Shown: positions 27,095-36,568, numbered from the stretch's first letter. The stretch: 64,000 bases of DNA from Pedobacter sp. Hv1 (GCF_001412215.1 NZ_LLWP01000009.1:310001-374000), one strand, 5' to 3'. Program-made: numbers and translations. Notes: generated by a model from the letters alone, not told the origin.

Positions 27095-27829
27095 CTATTT
27101 TTTAGTGTCGGCATAACCGAATACCTTTTGCAGCAAGCCCGTAGAGCGGGCTCCAATGTTGTCTCTTATCTTTAATTCTTCTTGTGCCACTTGTACAAAC
27201 ATCCCATCAATGGCTTTTTGGGCAACATAAGCAGATAAATCTGTATTGATAGGCTTAACTAACGGTATTTTATTATAAGCCAAGGCAGCATCGCCCCAAT
27301 ATTTGGTAGCACCTACCTTGCTCAAACTGCTGGTAATTACAGGTCTAAATTTTTCTAGAAGTTGGGCGGTAGTTACTCTTTTAAAATATTCGGTTGCAGA
27401 ATCTTTATTGCCCAATAAGATATTTGTGGCATCGGCTATCGTCATTTGTTTAATGGCGGCAATAAAAATCGGCTTTGCTTCTTTGGCTGCATCCTCTGCT
27501 GCTCTATTGATACTCAAAATTACATTGTCGGCAAGCGAATTTAGGCCCACACTACGTAGTGTTTTTTCTACCTTTTGTGCTTCTGTGGGGAAAAGAATCT
27601 TAACTGCCAAGTTTCCAAAGAACCCATCTTTTGCAGAAAGTTTGTCGGCTCCTTGCGAAGTACCAATCTCTAGCGCCTGCTTAATCCCTTGCCCAATTTC
27701 TAGTGTGGTAGGTGTGCCCCCAGTTGGGATTTGTTTTAAAATACTTCCAATTTTGTTTTGGCTCTGCACATCGCAACTACTGAGGCAAATGATACACACT
27801 GCCGAGAAATATAAACCGATCTTCTTCAT
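27095..27829 (-). CDS. DUF4197 family lipoprotein
   Basis: A 244-residue exported protein with lipobox LSSC (Cys near 19). The body is helical and matches DUF4197 in its repeated features: IKQALEIGTSQGADKLSAKDGF, FPTEAQKVEKTLR and the end AVDGMF-like KAIDGMFVQVAQEE. Function unknown. It lies 48 bases downstream of the VWA lipoprotein gene on the same strand. Confidence 0.85.
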   Translation of the reverse strand: MKKIGLYFSAVCIICLSSCDVQSQNKIGSILKQIPTGGTPTTLEIGQGIKQALEIGTSQGADKLSAKDGFFGNLAVKILFPTEAQKVEKTLRSVGLNSLADNVILSINRAAEDAAKEAKPIFIAAIKQMTIADATNILLGNKDSATEYFKRVTTAQLLEKFRPVITSSLSKVGATKYWGDAALAYNKIPLVKPINTDLSAYVAQKAIDGMFVQVAQEELKIRDNIGARSTGLLQKVFGYADTKK

Positions 27830-27877
27830 CTTTTCTATTTTAGTTAAGTTAAAGAAACAGATGAAACCATCAATACC

Positions 27878-29788
27878 CTATTTGATTTTAATAGGCGATG
27901 TCACCTCATTTCTATTGGCAATAGTAAGCAAATCTTTTGCCATTAATCGAGTAGATTTAGCCAATTTTAAAAATTCAGATCGGTAGCCTTCTTTGTCTTT
28001 CCCCATGGCGCCCTCGGCTAAAGAAATCACCTGTTCAAAACTACTATTTTGTTTAAAGTCTGATTGACGTAACAACATGCCAAATTCGGCAAGGGCTGCT
28101 ACAAATCTAAAATTATCGCTGGTATTGGTTTTAGGGTTGTCGTTAATGGCTAACTGCATTTTTTTACTGCTCTCTTGGTCTGGTAATTTATAACGAATTT
28201 TAACGGTCAACATTTCATTACCCTCGTAGGTGATAGGGGTTTGGGTAGGTTTTTGATATTTTAAATCATCAACTTTAGATGCAAAACTGCTCTTTATTCC
28301 AGTTGGAATAATTTCATACAAGGCGGTTACCGTATGGCCAGAGCCCATTTCTCCAGCATCTTTTTTGTCATCATTAAAATCTTCGTCCTTTAATAGCCTA
28401 TTTTCGTAACCAATTAATCGGTAGGCCTGTACTTTGGCCGGATTAAATTCTACCTGTAATTTCACATCTTTGGCAACGGTAAATAAAGTGCCACCAAACT
28501 CATTTACCAATACTTTTCTGGCTTCGTTAATGTTATCGATATAAGCATAGTTTCCGTTTCCTTTATCGGCTAAAATTTCCATTTTACTATCCTTGTAATT
28601 GCCCATTCCATAACCTAATACCGTTAAATAAATCCCGCTTTTGCGTTTTTGTTCAATCAGGCGTTGCATTTCATCGTCACTGCTAATTCCCACATTAAAA
28701 TCGCCATCTGTAGCTAAAATAATGCGGTTGTTACCTCCAACTATAAAATTTTCGGCGGCTACTTTATAAGCCAATTGTAAACCTGCTCCACCCGCAGTTG
28801 AACCACCTGCACTTAATTTACTCAAGGCATCTTTAATGCTTGTTTTGGCATCGCCAGGGGTTGAGGGTAATACTAAACCAGATTGACCTGCATACACCAC
28901 AATGGCCACCTTGTCTTTGGCACGGAGCTGATCTGTTAACAGTTTGAACGATGAAACCAATAAAGGTAATTTATTGGCACTGCTCATGGAACCAGATACA
29001 TCAATAAGAAATACAAGGTTAGATGCTGGGAGATTATCGGTAGCAATTGTTTTGGCTTTTAATCCAATTTGCACCAATCGGTGTTGTGGGTTCCATGGTG
29101 CTGGAGCTAACTCGGTTACGATGTTGATAGGGTCTTTGCCAGTAGGTTGTGCATAGTTGTAATCGAAATAATTGATCATCTCTTCAATGCGAACGGCATC
29201 TTTTGGCGGTAATGAGCCATTGTTGATGAACCTGCGTACATTGCTATAAGATGCCGCATCTACATCAATTGAAAAAGTAGAGAGTGCATCTTTTAAAGGA
29301 TCTTTAAAACCGTTTTCACTAATTGAGCTGTAACTTTCTGTATTTCTATCTTCTTGGTATATACCCGGAACCCTGCCTGCTAATGAAGTGGTGATAGGGA
29401 TCCTCAATGCCTCCGAAATAGGGGAATCCATCATCCGTTTTTGTTTTTGCTCCTTTCCATGGGCCATGATTACCACTTCTTTTAAATAATTGTTATTGGC
29501 AAGTAGTTCTATCTTTAATACATTGCCCTTATTTAAATTAATGATTTTGGTTTGGTAGCCTACATAAGAAACGACTAGTGCAGTATCAGTTTGTGGTATT
29601 TTAAAATTGAACCTGCCTGATAAGTTGGTTTTAGCCACAGTTTTGCTGGGTAAACTTTTTAAAATGGCTGTTGCAATTGGAGATCCATCCGATAGGTCGG
29701 ATACCGAACCACTAATGGTTTTAAAATTGACAGCTTTAAATCCGATAAAAAGGAACAAGGCCAAAAAGGCAAATGATAATTTCTTCAT
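27878..29788 (-). CDS. VWA domain protein, YfbK type, with carboxypeptidase-like N-terminus
   Basis: A 636-residue exported protein. Signal peptide 1-22; a carboxypeptidase regulatory-like domain (about 25-105); a linker with GRVPGIYQED that resembles part of a SusC-type plug (about 110-150); a YfbK N-terminal VWA-associated domain (about 160-240); a von Willebrand A domain with MIDAS DVSGSMS (263-269); and the YfbK C-terminal region. It is divergent from an ECF sigma factor. The combination is common in Bacteroidota, but its role is not known. Confidence 0.88.
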   Translation of the reverse strand: MKKLSFAFLALFLFIGFKAVNFKTISGSVSDLSDGSPIATAILKSLPSKTVAKTNLSGRFNFKIPQTDTALVVSYVGYQTKIINLNKGNVLKIELLANNNYLKEVVIMAHGKEQKQKRMMDSPISEALRIPITTSLAGRVPGIYQEDRNTESYSSISENGFKDPLKDALSTFSIDVDAASYSNVRRFINNGSLPPKDAVRIEEMINYFDYNYAQPTGKDPINIVTELAPAPWNPQHRLVQIGLKAKTIATDNLPASNLVFLIDVSGSMSSANKLPLLVSSFKLLTDQLRAKDKVAIVVYAGQSGLVLPSTPGDAKTSIKDALSKLSAGGSTAGGAGLQLAYKVAAENFIVGGNNRIILATDGDFNVGISSDDEMQRLIEQKRKSGIYLTVLGYGMGNYKDSKMEILADKGNGNYAYIDNINEARKVLVNEFGGTLFTVAKDVKLQVEFNPAKVQAYRLIGYENRLLKDEDFNDDKKDAGEMGSGHTVTALYEIIPTGIKSSFASKVDDLKYQKPTQTPITYEGNEMLTVKIRYKLPDQESSKKMQLAINDNPKTNTSDNFRFVAALAEFGMLLRQSDFKQNSSFEQVISLAEGAMGKDKEGYRSEFLKLAKSTRLMAKDLLTIANRNEVTSPIKIK

Positions 29789-29860
29789 GAGTTCTGATTT
29801 TTAATATGGATGTAAGGTTTATCAGATTTCCACACCCTTATCCGAAAATATTTTTTATAC

Positions 29861-30466
29861 TTGACTAGATTTAGCCGACAAGCCGATTTGAAGTTTATTA
29901 AAAATACCGCCCGAATAAATGAGCAGGATGATTCCTCGCTAATTGCCACTTATAAAGAAAGTGGTAACTTGGAGGTATTGGGTACACTCTACAATAAATA
30001 CATGCATTTGGTGTTTGGGGTTTGTTTAAATTATTTCAAAGACGAAGAGCAGAGTAAAGATGCGGTAATGCAGATCTTTGAAGAGCTGGTGGTTAAGCTA
30101 AAGGTTCACGAAGTTCAGAACTTTAAAAGCTGGTTGCACGTATTGTCTAGAAACCATTGTTTAATGGCGTTGCGCAAAGCTGCAAAAAATCCAACGGTAG
30201 CCATGGAAGATAACTTTGTGGAAAATGCCGATTTTGTGCATCTAGATATTGATGATACAAAAGAAACGCAGCTTAGTGTGATGGAAAAGTGCATGGAAAC
30301 CTTGCCAGAAGAACAACGTAAAAGTGTAGATTTGTTTTATTTGCAGGAGAAATGTTATAAGGAAGTTGCCGAATTAACAGGCTTTGATATGCTCAAAGTA
30401 AAGAGTTATATCCAAAATGGGAAAAGGAATTTAAAAATTTGTATCGAGAAGAACAGTGAGTTATAA
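29861..30466 (+). CDS. ECF-type RNA polymerase sigma factor
   Basis: About 201 residues with sigma-70 region 2 (YNKYMHLVFGVCLNYF, then DAVMQIFEELV; about 43-90) and region 4 (LPEEQRKSVDLFYLQEKCYKEVAELTGF; about 145-185). The frame begins with a TTG; no in-frame ATG precedes region 2 before residue 47 (MHLVFG), so a TTG or similar non-ATG start is needed. The next gene starts inside its last codons (11-base overlap), as expected for a sigma factor and its membrane partner. Confidence 0.85.
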   Translation: MTRFSRQADLKFIKNTARINEQDDSSLIATYKESGNLEVLGTLYNKYMHLVFGVCLNYFKDEEQSKDAVMQIFEELVVKLKVHEVQNFKSWLHVLSRNHCLMALRKAAKNPTVAMEDNFVENADFVHLDIDDTKETQLSVMEKCMETLPEEQRKSVDLFYLQEKCYKEVAELTGFDMLKVKSYIQNGKRNLKICIEKNSEL

Positions 30467-31712
30467 CGAGTGGTTAGATATAGAAGTATTGGAAGATTAC
30501 CTTGATGGTAAACTTGATGCCAAAGCTATGCACCAGGTTGAGAAACTTTCATTGGAAGATCCTTTTGTGGCCGAAGCACTGGCTGGTCTAAGCCAATCGC
30601 CGCGAAGAAGCCAATCTTTGTCTTTATTACAAAAACAATTGCAAGAGCGTGTTGCCCAAAAACCTGTAGAACAGAAAAGATGGCGCATTACAGCCCAACG
30701 TTTAAGCATTGCTGCAACAGCAGCTGTTTTATTTGTTACGGTAAGTTTGTTGTTTTGGATGAAAGAAAGCAAACGTAGAGAGGTATTGGCAGGGCAACCT
30801 AAAAATGTGGATGTGAGTATTGCTCCAGAAGCCGTTAAAAGTAATCCAGAGGTTAAGGTAACACCGCCAGCCGAGGCAGCAATAGATAAAGCATTAGCAG
30901 ATTCTAAAACCAATACTTTGGCCAATATTAAAAAACCAAAAGCGGTTGAAAATAGGGAAGTCCAATCTGTGGTGGCTGCAGCACCAACTTTAGATAGAAA
31001 AGCCGACGAAAGTAGTCTTATAGCAAAAGAAAGCCCAAGTGCAGTAATTGCAGCCGCACCTGCTCAAGTGTCAAGAGCGCTTAATGGGAAGGTGGCAGGG
31101 TTGGCTATTGCCAAAAACTTGGCTCAAGTAACTGGAAAGGTGACTGACGAAGGTGGTGCACCTATAATTGGAGCCTCGGTTAAATTAAGAGGAAGTAATC
31201 AAGTAACCAATACAAACACAAAGGGCGAATTTGTTTTAAACATAGATAGCAACCTTAGCAATCAAAAATTGGCTATAGGTTACTTGGGCTTTAAACAAAG
31301 AGAAGTAGAGATCAAAGCAAACGAACAAGTGAATGTGGCTTTGCAGCAAGATGAGCATGTTTTAAGCGAAGTTGTGGTTACAGGTTATGGCGAAGCCAAA
31401 AAGAAAGTAGTTACTCCAGCTTTATCGGGTTCAATTAGATCAACGCTTACACCAAATCCAGTAGAAGGTTGGGATAAGTTTGAACAATATTTGCTCAACA
31501 ACAATAAATTATTGAACAATAAGGCCACAACAGGTAAAGTTGTGCAGTTGAGTTTTACCGTGAATGCAAAAGGGCGGCCAGTTGACATAAAGGTAGTTGG
31601 CACATTAACCAAGCTCAAAAATGACGAAGCCATTCGTTTAATTAAAGACGGACCAAATTGGGTAGTGCCTGCAAAAAGCCCATCGCAAGTTAATGTTAAT
31701 GTCAGGTTCTAA
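30456..31712 (+). CDS. Membrane anti-sigma-like protein with carboxypeptidase-like and TonB C-terminal domains
   Basis: A 418-residue protein starting with GTG inside the sigma gene. Order: cytoplasmic zinc-finger-like anti-sigma segment (1-75; LEDYLDGKLD), one membrane helix (83-103), an Ala/Pro/Lys-rich linker, a GKVAGLAIAKN stretch like a SusC plug, a carboxypeptidase-like domain (about 225-300), VVVTGYGEAKKK, and a TonB C-terminal type domain (about 325-418). It would hold the sigma factor at the membrane and reach into the periplasm. This domain mix is seen in Bacteroidota; the signal is unknown. Confidence 0.8.
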   Translation: MSYNEWLDIEVLEDYLDGKLDAKAMHQVEKLSLEDPFVAEALAGLSQSPRRSQSLSLLQKQLQERVAQKPVEQKRWRITAQRLSIAATAAVLFVTVSLLFWMKESKRREVLAGQPKNVDVSIAPEAVKSNPEVKVTPPAEAAIDKALADSKTNTLANIKKPKAVENREVQSVVAAAPTLDRKADESSLIAKESPSAVIAAAPAQVSRALNGKVAGLAIAKNLAQVTGKVTDEGGAPIIGASVKLRGSNQVTNTNTKGEFVLNIDSNLSNQKLAIGYLGFKQREVEIKANEQVNVALQQDEHVLSEVVVTGYGEAKKKVVTPALSGSIRSTLTPNPVEGWDKFEQYLLNNNKLLNNKATTGKVVQLSFTVNAKGRPVDIKVVGTLTKLKNDEAIRLIKDGPNWVVPAKSPSQVNVNVRF

Positions 31713-31753
31713 ACTGCCTTAAAAGCAGTTCTTCCATGTTATAATTCATTCTG

Positions 31754-32368
31754 ATGTATAAAAGTTCTCAATTTGAAGAAAAAGATGCCGATAAAGTTTT
31801 GGCATTTATGCAAGCCCATCCCTTTATTACTTTGATAGGTTTTGATGGGGCTTATCCTGTAGCTACACAAGTTCCTGTTCAGGTTTGCCAAGATGAAGCA
31901 GGAATGCGCATTGTTGGCCATATCATGAGGAAAACCGATCATCACCTCGCCTATGCCAAAAATGAAAATGTAATGGCCCTTTTTACGGGTGCTCATGCTT
32001 ATGTTAGTGCCGCTGTTTACGAAAATCCAGCAGTTGCGTCTACTTGGAACTATAGCTCGGTACAGGCCAAAGGCAAAATCAGGTTAATGAACAGTGATGA
32101 AACCCGAACAGTGATCATGCAGTTAACCGATCAATATGAAGATGCGGTTAATAGCCCAGCGTCATTCCATAAAATGGATGCTGCTTATATTGATCAGCAT
32201 TTGAAGGCCATTGTAGGCTTCGAAATCAAGGTCGAAAATATCCACAATGTTTTTAAATTGAGCCAGAATCATTCGGCAACTAACCGAACAAATATTGTAG
32301 CCAATTTAAGTGCAAGTGATGATGCAGATTCTAAAAAGGTTGCAGCGCAGATGAAAGCACTAGATTAA
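31754..32368 (+). CDS. PaiB family FMN-binding protein
   Basis: A 204-residue cytoplasmic protein of the split-barrel flavin-binding type. FITLIG, then VGHIMRKTDHH and the end with KAIVGFEIKVENI match the PaiB/FMN-binding negative regulator family. The family was first described as regulators of protease and sporulation genes in Bacillus, but many members are probably enzymes. It is convergent with the phosphate transporter gene, only 3 bases apart. Confidence 0.87.
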   Translation: MYKSSQFEEKDADKVLAFMQAHPFITLIGFDGAYPVATQVPVQVCQDEAGMRIVGHIMRKTDHHLAYAKNENVMALFTGAHAYVSAAVYENPAVASTWNYSSVQAKGKIRLMNSDETRTVIMQLTDQYEDAVNSPASFHKMDAAYIDQHLKAIVGFEIKVENIHNVFKLSQNHSATNRTNIVANLSASDDADSKKVAAQMKALD

Positions 32369-32371
32369 TTT

Positions 32372-33673
32372 TTAGTGAATGAAAACACTCAATAAATAGT
32401 AGATCAAGGCAGCCAATAAAGCAGATACCGGAATGGTTAATACCCATGCCCAGATCAGTTTAACGGTTACACCCCATTTTACTGCAGAAACACCTTTAGT
32501 TAAGCCAGAACCAATAATTGAACCAGTAATGGTATGTGTAGTACTTACAGGAATTTTTAAGTGCTCAGTAAAATATAAAGTTAATGCACCAGCAGTTTCT
32601 GCGGTTACACCTTCAAATGGGGTTACTTTGGTTATTTTTGAACCCATTGTTTTTACAATTTTCCATCCACCACTTAAGGTTCCGGCAGCAATTGCGCTAT
32701 AACAAGCCAATGGAATCCATGGTGGCATGTGTCCTGCAATTTCTTCGCCGTTTGGCCCTTTAGATGGGAGCGCAACATGCAACCAAGCAGGTAGCTCGGT
32801 CATGGCAACACCACTAGTGTGGATATAAACCACCACTGCCGCGGCAATGATACCCATTACCTTTTGCGAGTCGTTACCGCCATGGCCTAAGCTAAATGAG
32901 GCCGATGATAACAATTGCATTTTTCTTAACCAAGCAGTAGATTGAGTTTGGTTTAAGCTGCTAAAAATTAAGCAGAAGAAACTAATAGATAGGATAATAA
33001 AGCCTACTAAAAGCCATTTGATATTATGAGATTCGAAAATTACACTGTAAAAATGAGAGTCGAAACGTGGTTTTTTAATTTCGCTGTACATTAACATCTG
33101 ATTGCTGATGAACCAAATGGTACAGATCATTAAAGTTAGGGTAAACAACTTTGGCCAGATACTTTTTTTAGAAGAATGCAGTAGCCAAATAGAGATAAAA
33201 TAAGAAACAATAGCCCCAATAAATGGCGCTAATACAATAAAACCAACAATAACCAATACACCTGTTGGCATTTCGCCAGCTTTACCTTCTTTATACCAGT
33301 TTACCACATTGATACCCGCATGGGCAATAGCTGCACCAGCAAAACCACCAATTAGCGTATGCGATGAGCTTGAAGGGATACCAAACCACCAGGTAAATAA
33401 ATTCCAGATAATTGCGGCAATAACCCCTGCCAATATTACCACCAGGTTGATTTCCATGGTATTGGCTGTTTTTGCAACGGTATCTGCAACACCAAAACCA
33501 AAAACCCAATAGGCTAAAAAGTTAAAGAATGCCGCCCAAACTACTGCTTGGAAAGGCGTTAATACTTTAGTGGCAACAATAGTAGCGATTGCATTTGCAG
33601 CATCATGAAAGCCATTAATATAATCGAAAATTAGGGCTAATACAATGATTACCAAAAGGAGGGTTAGAGTCAT
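32372..33673 (-). CDS. PiT family inorganic phosphate transporter
   Basis: A 433-residue membrane protein with about ten helices. Both family signatures are present: GFHDAANAIAT (21-31) and, in the second half, GHGGNDSQKVMGI, as well as the matching PVSTTHTITG and PSSSSHTLIGG repeats. It moves phosphate with a metal or proton. It follows the DUF47 gene by 6 bases; DUF47 proteins usually control PiT activity. Confidence 0.93.
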   Translation of the reverse strand: MTLTLLLVIIVLALIFDYINGFHDAANAIATIVATKVLTPFQAVVWAAFFNFLAYWVFGFGVADTVAKTANTMEINLVVILAGVIAAIIWNLFTWWFGIPSSSSHTLIGGFAGAAIAHAGINVVNWYKEGKAGEMPTGVLVIVGFIVLAPFIGAIVSYFISIWLLHSSKKSIWPKLFTLTLMICTIWFISNQMLMYSEIKKPRFDSHFYSVIFESHNIKWLLVGFIILSISFFCLIFSSLNQTQSTAWLRKMQLLSSASFSLGHGGNDSQKVMGIIAAAVVVYIHTSGVAMTELPAWLHVALPSKGPNGEEIAGHMPPWIPLACYSAIAAGTLSGGWKIVKTMGSKITKVTPFEGVTAETAGALTLYFTEHLKIPVSTTHTITGSIIGSGLTKGVSAVKWGVTVKLIWAWVLTIPVSALLAALIYYLLSVFIH

Positions 33674-33679
33674 GTTTTC

Positions 33680-34321
33680 TTAAGCGTTTTTAACCAAAAT
33701 AGACTCTAGTACGTTAGCTGCATCTTCACATTTGTCTGTTGCAATTTCTAAAGTTTGTAAAATCTCTTTTTGTTTAATCAATTCTATTGCGTTGGTTTCA
33801 AATTCAAACAAACGTGCAATGGCTAAATTACAAACGTAATCAGCTTGGTTTTCTGCACTGTTAATTCTTACACAGGCATCAGCAATAACGCGGATATTTT
33901 TAAAGCTTCGTAATTCTTTAATTGCTTTTTCTAAATCGGCACACATTTCAACAAGCAATTCGGCCAGTTTAACCATGGCATCGCCAATATTGGTTACATT
34001 GTACAATTCGATGTTGCCAGCAGAAGCATGGATATAATCAGCAATGTCATCAATAGCACTAGCCAAAGAGTGAATATCCTCTCTGTCAAATGGCGTGATA
34101 AAGTTTTTACTTAATTCGATAAAGATCGTGTGGGTAATGTCGTCTCCAACATGTTCAAGGCGTTCAACTTCCTTAATGGCTTCTTTTCTTTTTTCCATGT
34201 CATTGGTGGTAACCACCACCAATAAGGCTTCAGAAATTTTTAAAACATTTGCACCTGCTTGTTCAAACAGTGGTTGAAATTTCTTGTCTTTAGGTGTAAA
34301 GAAGCTAAAAATGCTATTCAT
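33680..34321 (-). CDS. DUF47 (PhoU-like) regulator of the PiT transporter
   Basis: A 213-residue helical protein of the DUF47/PhoU-like family, with the ED-rich motifs EVERLEHVGDDITH, IDDIADYIHA and KCEDAANVLESI that bind metal. It forms an operon with the PiT gene. The promoter upstream carries two TTAACA repeats and a good -7 element. Confidence 0.92.
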   Translation of the reverse strand: MNSIFSFFTPKDKKFQPLFEQAGANVLKISEALLVVVTTNDMEKRKEAIKEVERLEHVGDDITHTIFIELSKNFITPFDREDIHSLASAIDDIADYIHASAGNIELYNVTNIGDAMVKLAELLVEMCADLEKAIKELRSFKNIRVIADACVRINSAENQADYVCNLAIARLFEFETNAIELIKQKEILQTLEIATDKCEDAANVLESILVKNA

Positions 34322-34339
34322 ATTAAATTAAATATGATG

Positions 34340-34374
34340 CAAATCTAAAGTTAGTATGTTAAGTTAATGTTAAC
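34340..34374 (-). promoter_or_regulatory. Promoter with PHO-box-like repeats for DUF47-PiT
   Basis: Reading the minus strand: GTTAACA (34368-34374 on the plus strand), then CTTAACA (34357-34363), an 11-base period, followed 9 bases on by the -7 element TAGATTTG (34340-34347). Direct repeats with an 11-base period a short way before the core promoter are the layout of PhoB/PhoP-activated promoters. Confidence 0.6.
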
Positions 34375-34403
34375 TCTTTCAACTATTTTAAGAGAAATTA
34401 TTA

Positions 34404-35429
34404 CTAACTGCCTTTTTGCAAGGTAAATGCAAAGGTGGTGCCTATGTTTGGTGTACTGCGTACAGAAATGGTCTGTTGGTGCGCTTCTAAGATATGTTTT
34501 ACAATGGCCAGACCTAAACCAGTACCGCCTTCTTGACGTGAACGATGTGAATCTATTCTGTAAAAACGCTCAAACAACCTGGTTAAATGTTTTTCCTCAA
34601 TCCCAATTCCATCATCGGTTACCTCAATTAAAAACTGATCGTGCAGCTCAAAAATCTTAATAGCGGTAGATCCATTCTGATTACCATATTTAATAGAGTT
34701 TTGGATCAGGTTGATCATCACCTGACGGATTTTTTCTCTATCGGCAAAGACAATGGTGGGTGCAGTGTATTTTTCTTTAAAAGAGAGTTTAATTTGGTGG
34801 GTCAATGCCCTATCTTCCAAATTCTCCATCACCTCTTTGGCCAAGATCACAAAGTCAAACTTCTCAAAATTGATCGGAATTTCTCCTGTTTCTAATTTAG
34901 ATATCGAATCTAAATCGTTAATCAGGTAGCTTAAACGCTCCACATTGTTTTCGGCCTTCTTTAGAAATTTCATAGCCATTTCCGGATCGTCAACCATACA
35001 ATCTTGCAGAGTTTCTATATAGCCTTGAATGGCAAAAAGTGGAGTCTTAAATTCGTGAGAAACGTTTGAAAGAAACTCTCGTCTAAATTGTTCCTGTTTT
35101 TTTAATAGGTCAATTTCCTTCTTTTTGGCACCGGCCCATTCTTTTACCTCTTGTTCTACATCATTAATAGGGTCAGAACTTACATATTCTCCTAAAGCTT
35201 CTTTTAAATCTTTACCCAGTTTAAGGTTATGGATCAGCTTGTAGATCAATTTAATTTTGGTGTAGATATATTTTTCTAACAGGTAATAGAAAACCAAAAA
35301 ACTGGTTACAAAAGAAATCCCAAAAGAGATTAAAAGGTAATACCAACTACCCTGAAAGTGGTAGTTAACCAAGCCAATAGAAAGGCCAACGGCTAGTGCA
35401 GTGATCAGAACAAGGACGCTTAACTTCAT
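34404..35429 (-). CDS. PhoR-like sensor histidine kinase
   Basis: A 341-residue kinase with two membrane helices (about 5-22 and 30-52), no large periplasmic domain, a HisKA domain with His125 (NVSHEFKTP) and a HATPase domain (NLIQNSIKYG, DDGIGIEEKH, GGTGLGLAIV). The short sensor and the DUF47-PiT genes next door fit PhoR. No response regulator is adjacent. Its own upstream region has a two-repeat TTAAC box. Confidence 0.85.
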   Translation of the reverse strand: MKLSVLVLITALAVGLSIGLVNYHFQGSWYYLLISFGISFVTSFLVFYYLLEKYIYTKIKLIYKLIHNLKLGKDLKEALGEYVSSDPINDVEQEVKEWAGAKKKEIDLLKKQEQFRREFLSNVSHEFKTPLFAIQGYIETLQDCMVDDPEMAMKFLKKAENNVERLSYLINDLDSISKLETGEIPINFEKFDFVILAKEVMENLEDRALTHQIKLSFKEKYTAPTIVFADREKIRQVMINLIQNSIKYGNQNGSTAIKIFELHDQFLIEVTDDGIGIEEKHLTRLFERFYRIDSHRSRQEGGTGLGLAIVKHILEAHQQTISVRSTPNIGTTFAFTLQKGS

Positions 35430-35450
35430 AAAGCTAATTTACAATTTATA

Positions 35451-35468
35451 AGTTAAGTAAATGTTAAA
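35451..35468 (-). promoter_or_regulatory. PHO-box-like repeats upstream of the kinase gene
   Basis: On the minus strand TTTAACA (35462-35468) and CTTAACT (35451-35457), 11 bases apart, ending 22 bases before the kinase ATG. Same spacing and near-same sequence as the box before DUF47-PiT. No clear TAnnTTTG between box and ATG. Confidence 0.5.
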
Positions 35469-35519
35469 TTAAATAGGAGGATGAACTACTCTATAGGACT
35501 TTAGAAAGAAGATTTTGAC

Positions 35520-36167
35520 TTACTTTTTGCCTTCCCATTCTCCATAAAACTGATCCAAATAGTCCAACATAAATTGGTGGCGTTGTGCAGCTATTGTTTT
35601 ACCTGCATCGGTTTTCATCAAATCTTTTAGCAACAGGAGTTTTTCGTAGAAATGATTAATAGTTGGGGCAGTTGTATTTTTATACTCCTCCTTGCTCATA
35701 TTCAGGTTTGGTTGAATTGCAGGATCATACAATACCCTATTTTTATAACCACCATAAGTAAAAGCTCTGGCAATGCCTATGGCACCGATGGCATCTAGTC
35801 TATCGGCATCTTGCACAATGTCTAATTCTTTAGAGGCAAATGTAATGTGGCCTAAACTTGCTTTGTAAGAGAGATTTCTAATGATTTCTTGTACATGCAA
35901 AATTATATCGGGAGCTAAGCCAATGCTTTCCATAAATGCTCCAGCTTTTTGTGGGCCTATTTCTTCATCGCCATTGTTAAACTTGCTATCGGCAATATCA
36001 TGTAATAAGGCCGCCAATGCTACAATAAGTTCATCACCCTTTTCTATGGCATTAATGGCTTGGGCAGTTTTATATACGCGTTCTATATGAAACCAGTCGT
36101 GTCCAGTTTCTGCATTGGCCAAAGTAATTTTAACAAAGTTGATGGTTTGATCGATGATTTTTTGCAT
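35520..36167 (-). CDS. HD domain phosphohydrolase
   Basis: A 215-residue soluble metal-dependent hydrolase. The HD-domain ligands are visible: H in GHDWFHIERV, the HD pair in ALLHDIADSKF and a distal D in IVQDADRLDAIGA. It is close to the YedJ group (nucleotide or phosphate ester hydrolases). Substrate unknown. Single gene between the kinase and a small XRE gene. Confidence 0.9.
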   Translation of the reverse strand: MQKIIDQTINFVKITLANAETGHDWFHIERVYKTAQAINAIEKGDELIVALAALLHDIADSKFNNGDEEIGPQKAGAFMESIGLAPDIILHVQEIIRNLSYKASLGHITFASKELDIVQDADRLDAIGAIGIARAFTYGGYKNRVLYDPAIQPNLNMSKEEYKNTTAPTINHFYEKLLLLKDLMKTDAGKTIAAQRHQFMLDYLDQFYGEWEGKK

Positions 36168-36247
36168 AAAAATATTCTATGCCCGCAAGTTATCGCGAAT
36201 TTAAATGTAAACGGTTGAATGTTGAAAAGTTGTTCAGCGAAGCGTCT

Positions 36248-36490
36248 TTATTTTTTAAAAAGCGCTTGGTCAAAATAAAGTAGCTGGGTTACTTTTACAT
36301 CTAAAATAAGGGCGATGTGAAAAAGCCTGTCTAAAGTAAGCTTACTATAGCTTAATTCTATTTTGCTGTATGCATTTTGAGAGATCTCTAATTTAGCGGC
36401 TAAATAATCTTGGGTATAGTTCCTGAATTCTCTGATCTTTCTAATGTTGCCTGCCACAACTTTCATTTCCTCTTTTAACTGATCTTTCAT
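36248..36490 (-). CDS. Small XRE-type helix-turn-helix protein
   Basis: An 80-residue DNA-binding protein made almost only of a Cro/cI-like domain (about 13-68; YTQDYLAAKLEISQNAYSKIE holds the recognition helix). No second domain. No toxin partner is beside it: the neighbours are a methyltransferase and an HD hydrolase. A general small repressor is likely. Confidence 0.85.
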   Translation of the reverse strand: MKDQLKEEMKVVAGNIRKIREFRNYTQDYLAAKLEISQNAYSKIELSYSKLTLDRLFHIALILDVKVTQLLYFDQALFKK

Positions 36491-36568
36491 AGAATCAATA
36501 GGTTAATTATGAAGCTATAAACGCAAAAGAAGGGCCAACAGTTTTAGTTAATTTCTGTTTTTAGCAAT

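Noticed and set aside
31712..31730. AACTGC/GCAGTT hairpin after the anti-sigma-like gene as a terminator
   Set aside because: The stem is only six pairs and no T-run follows.
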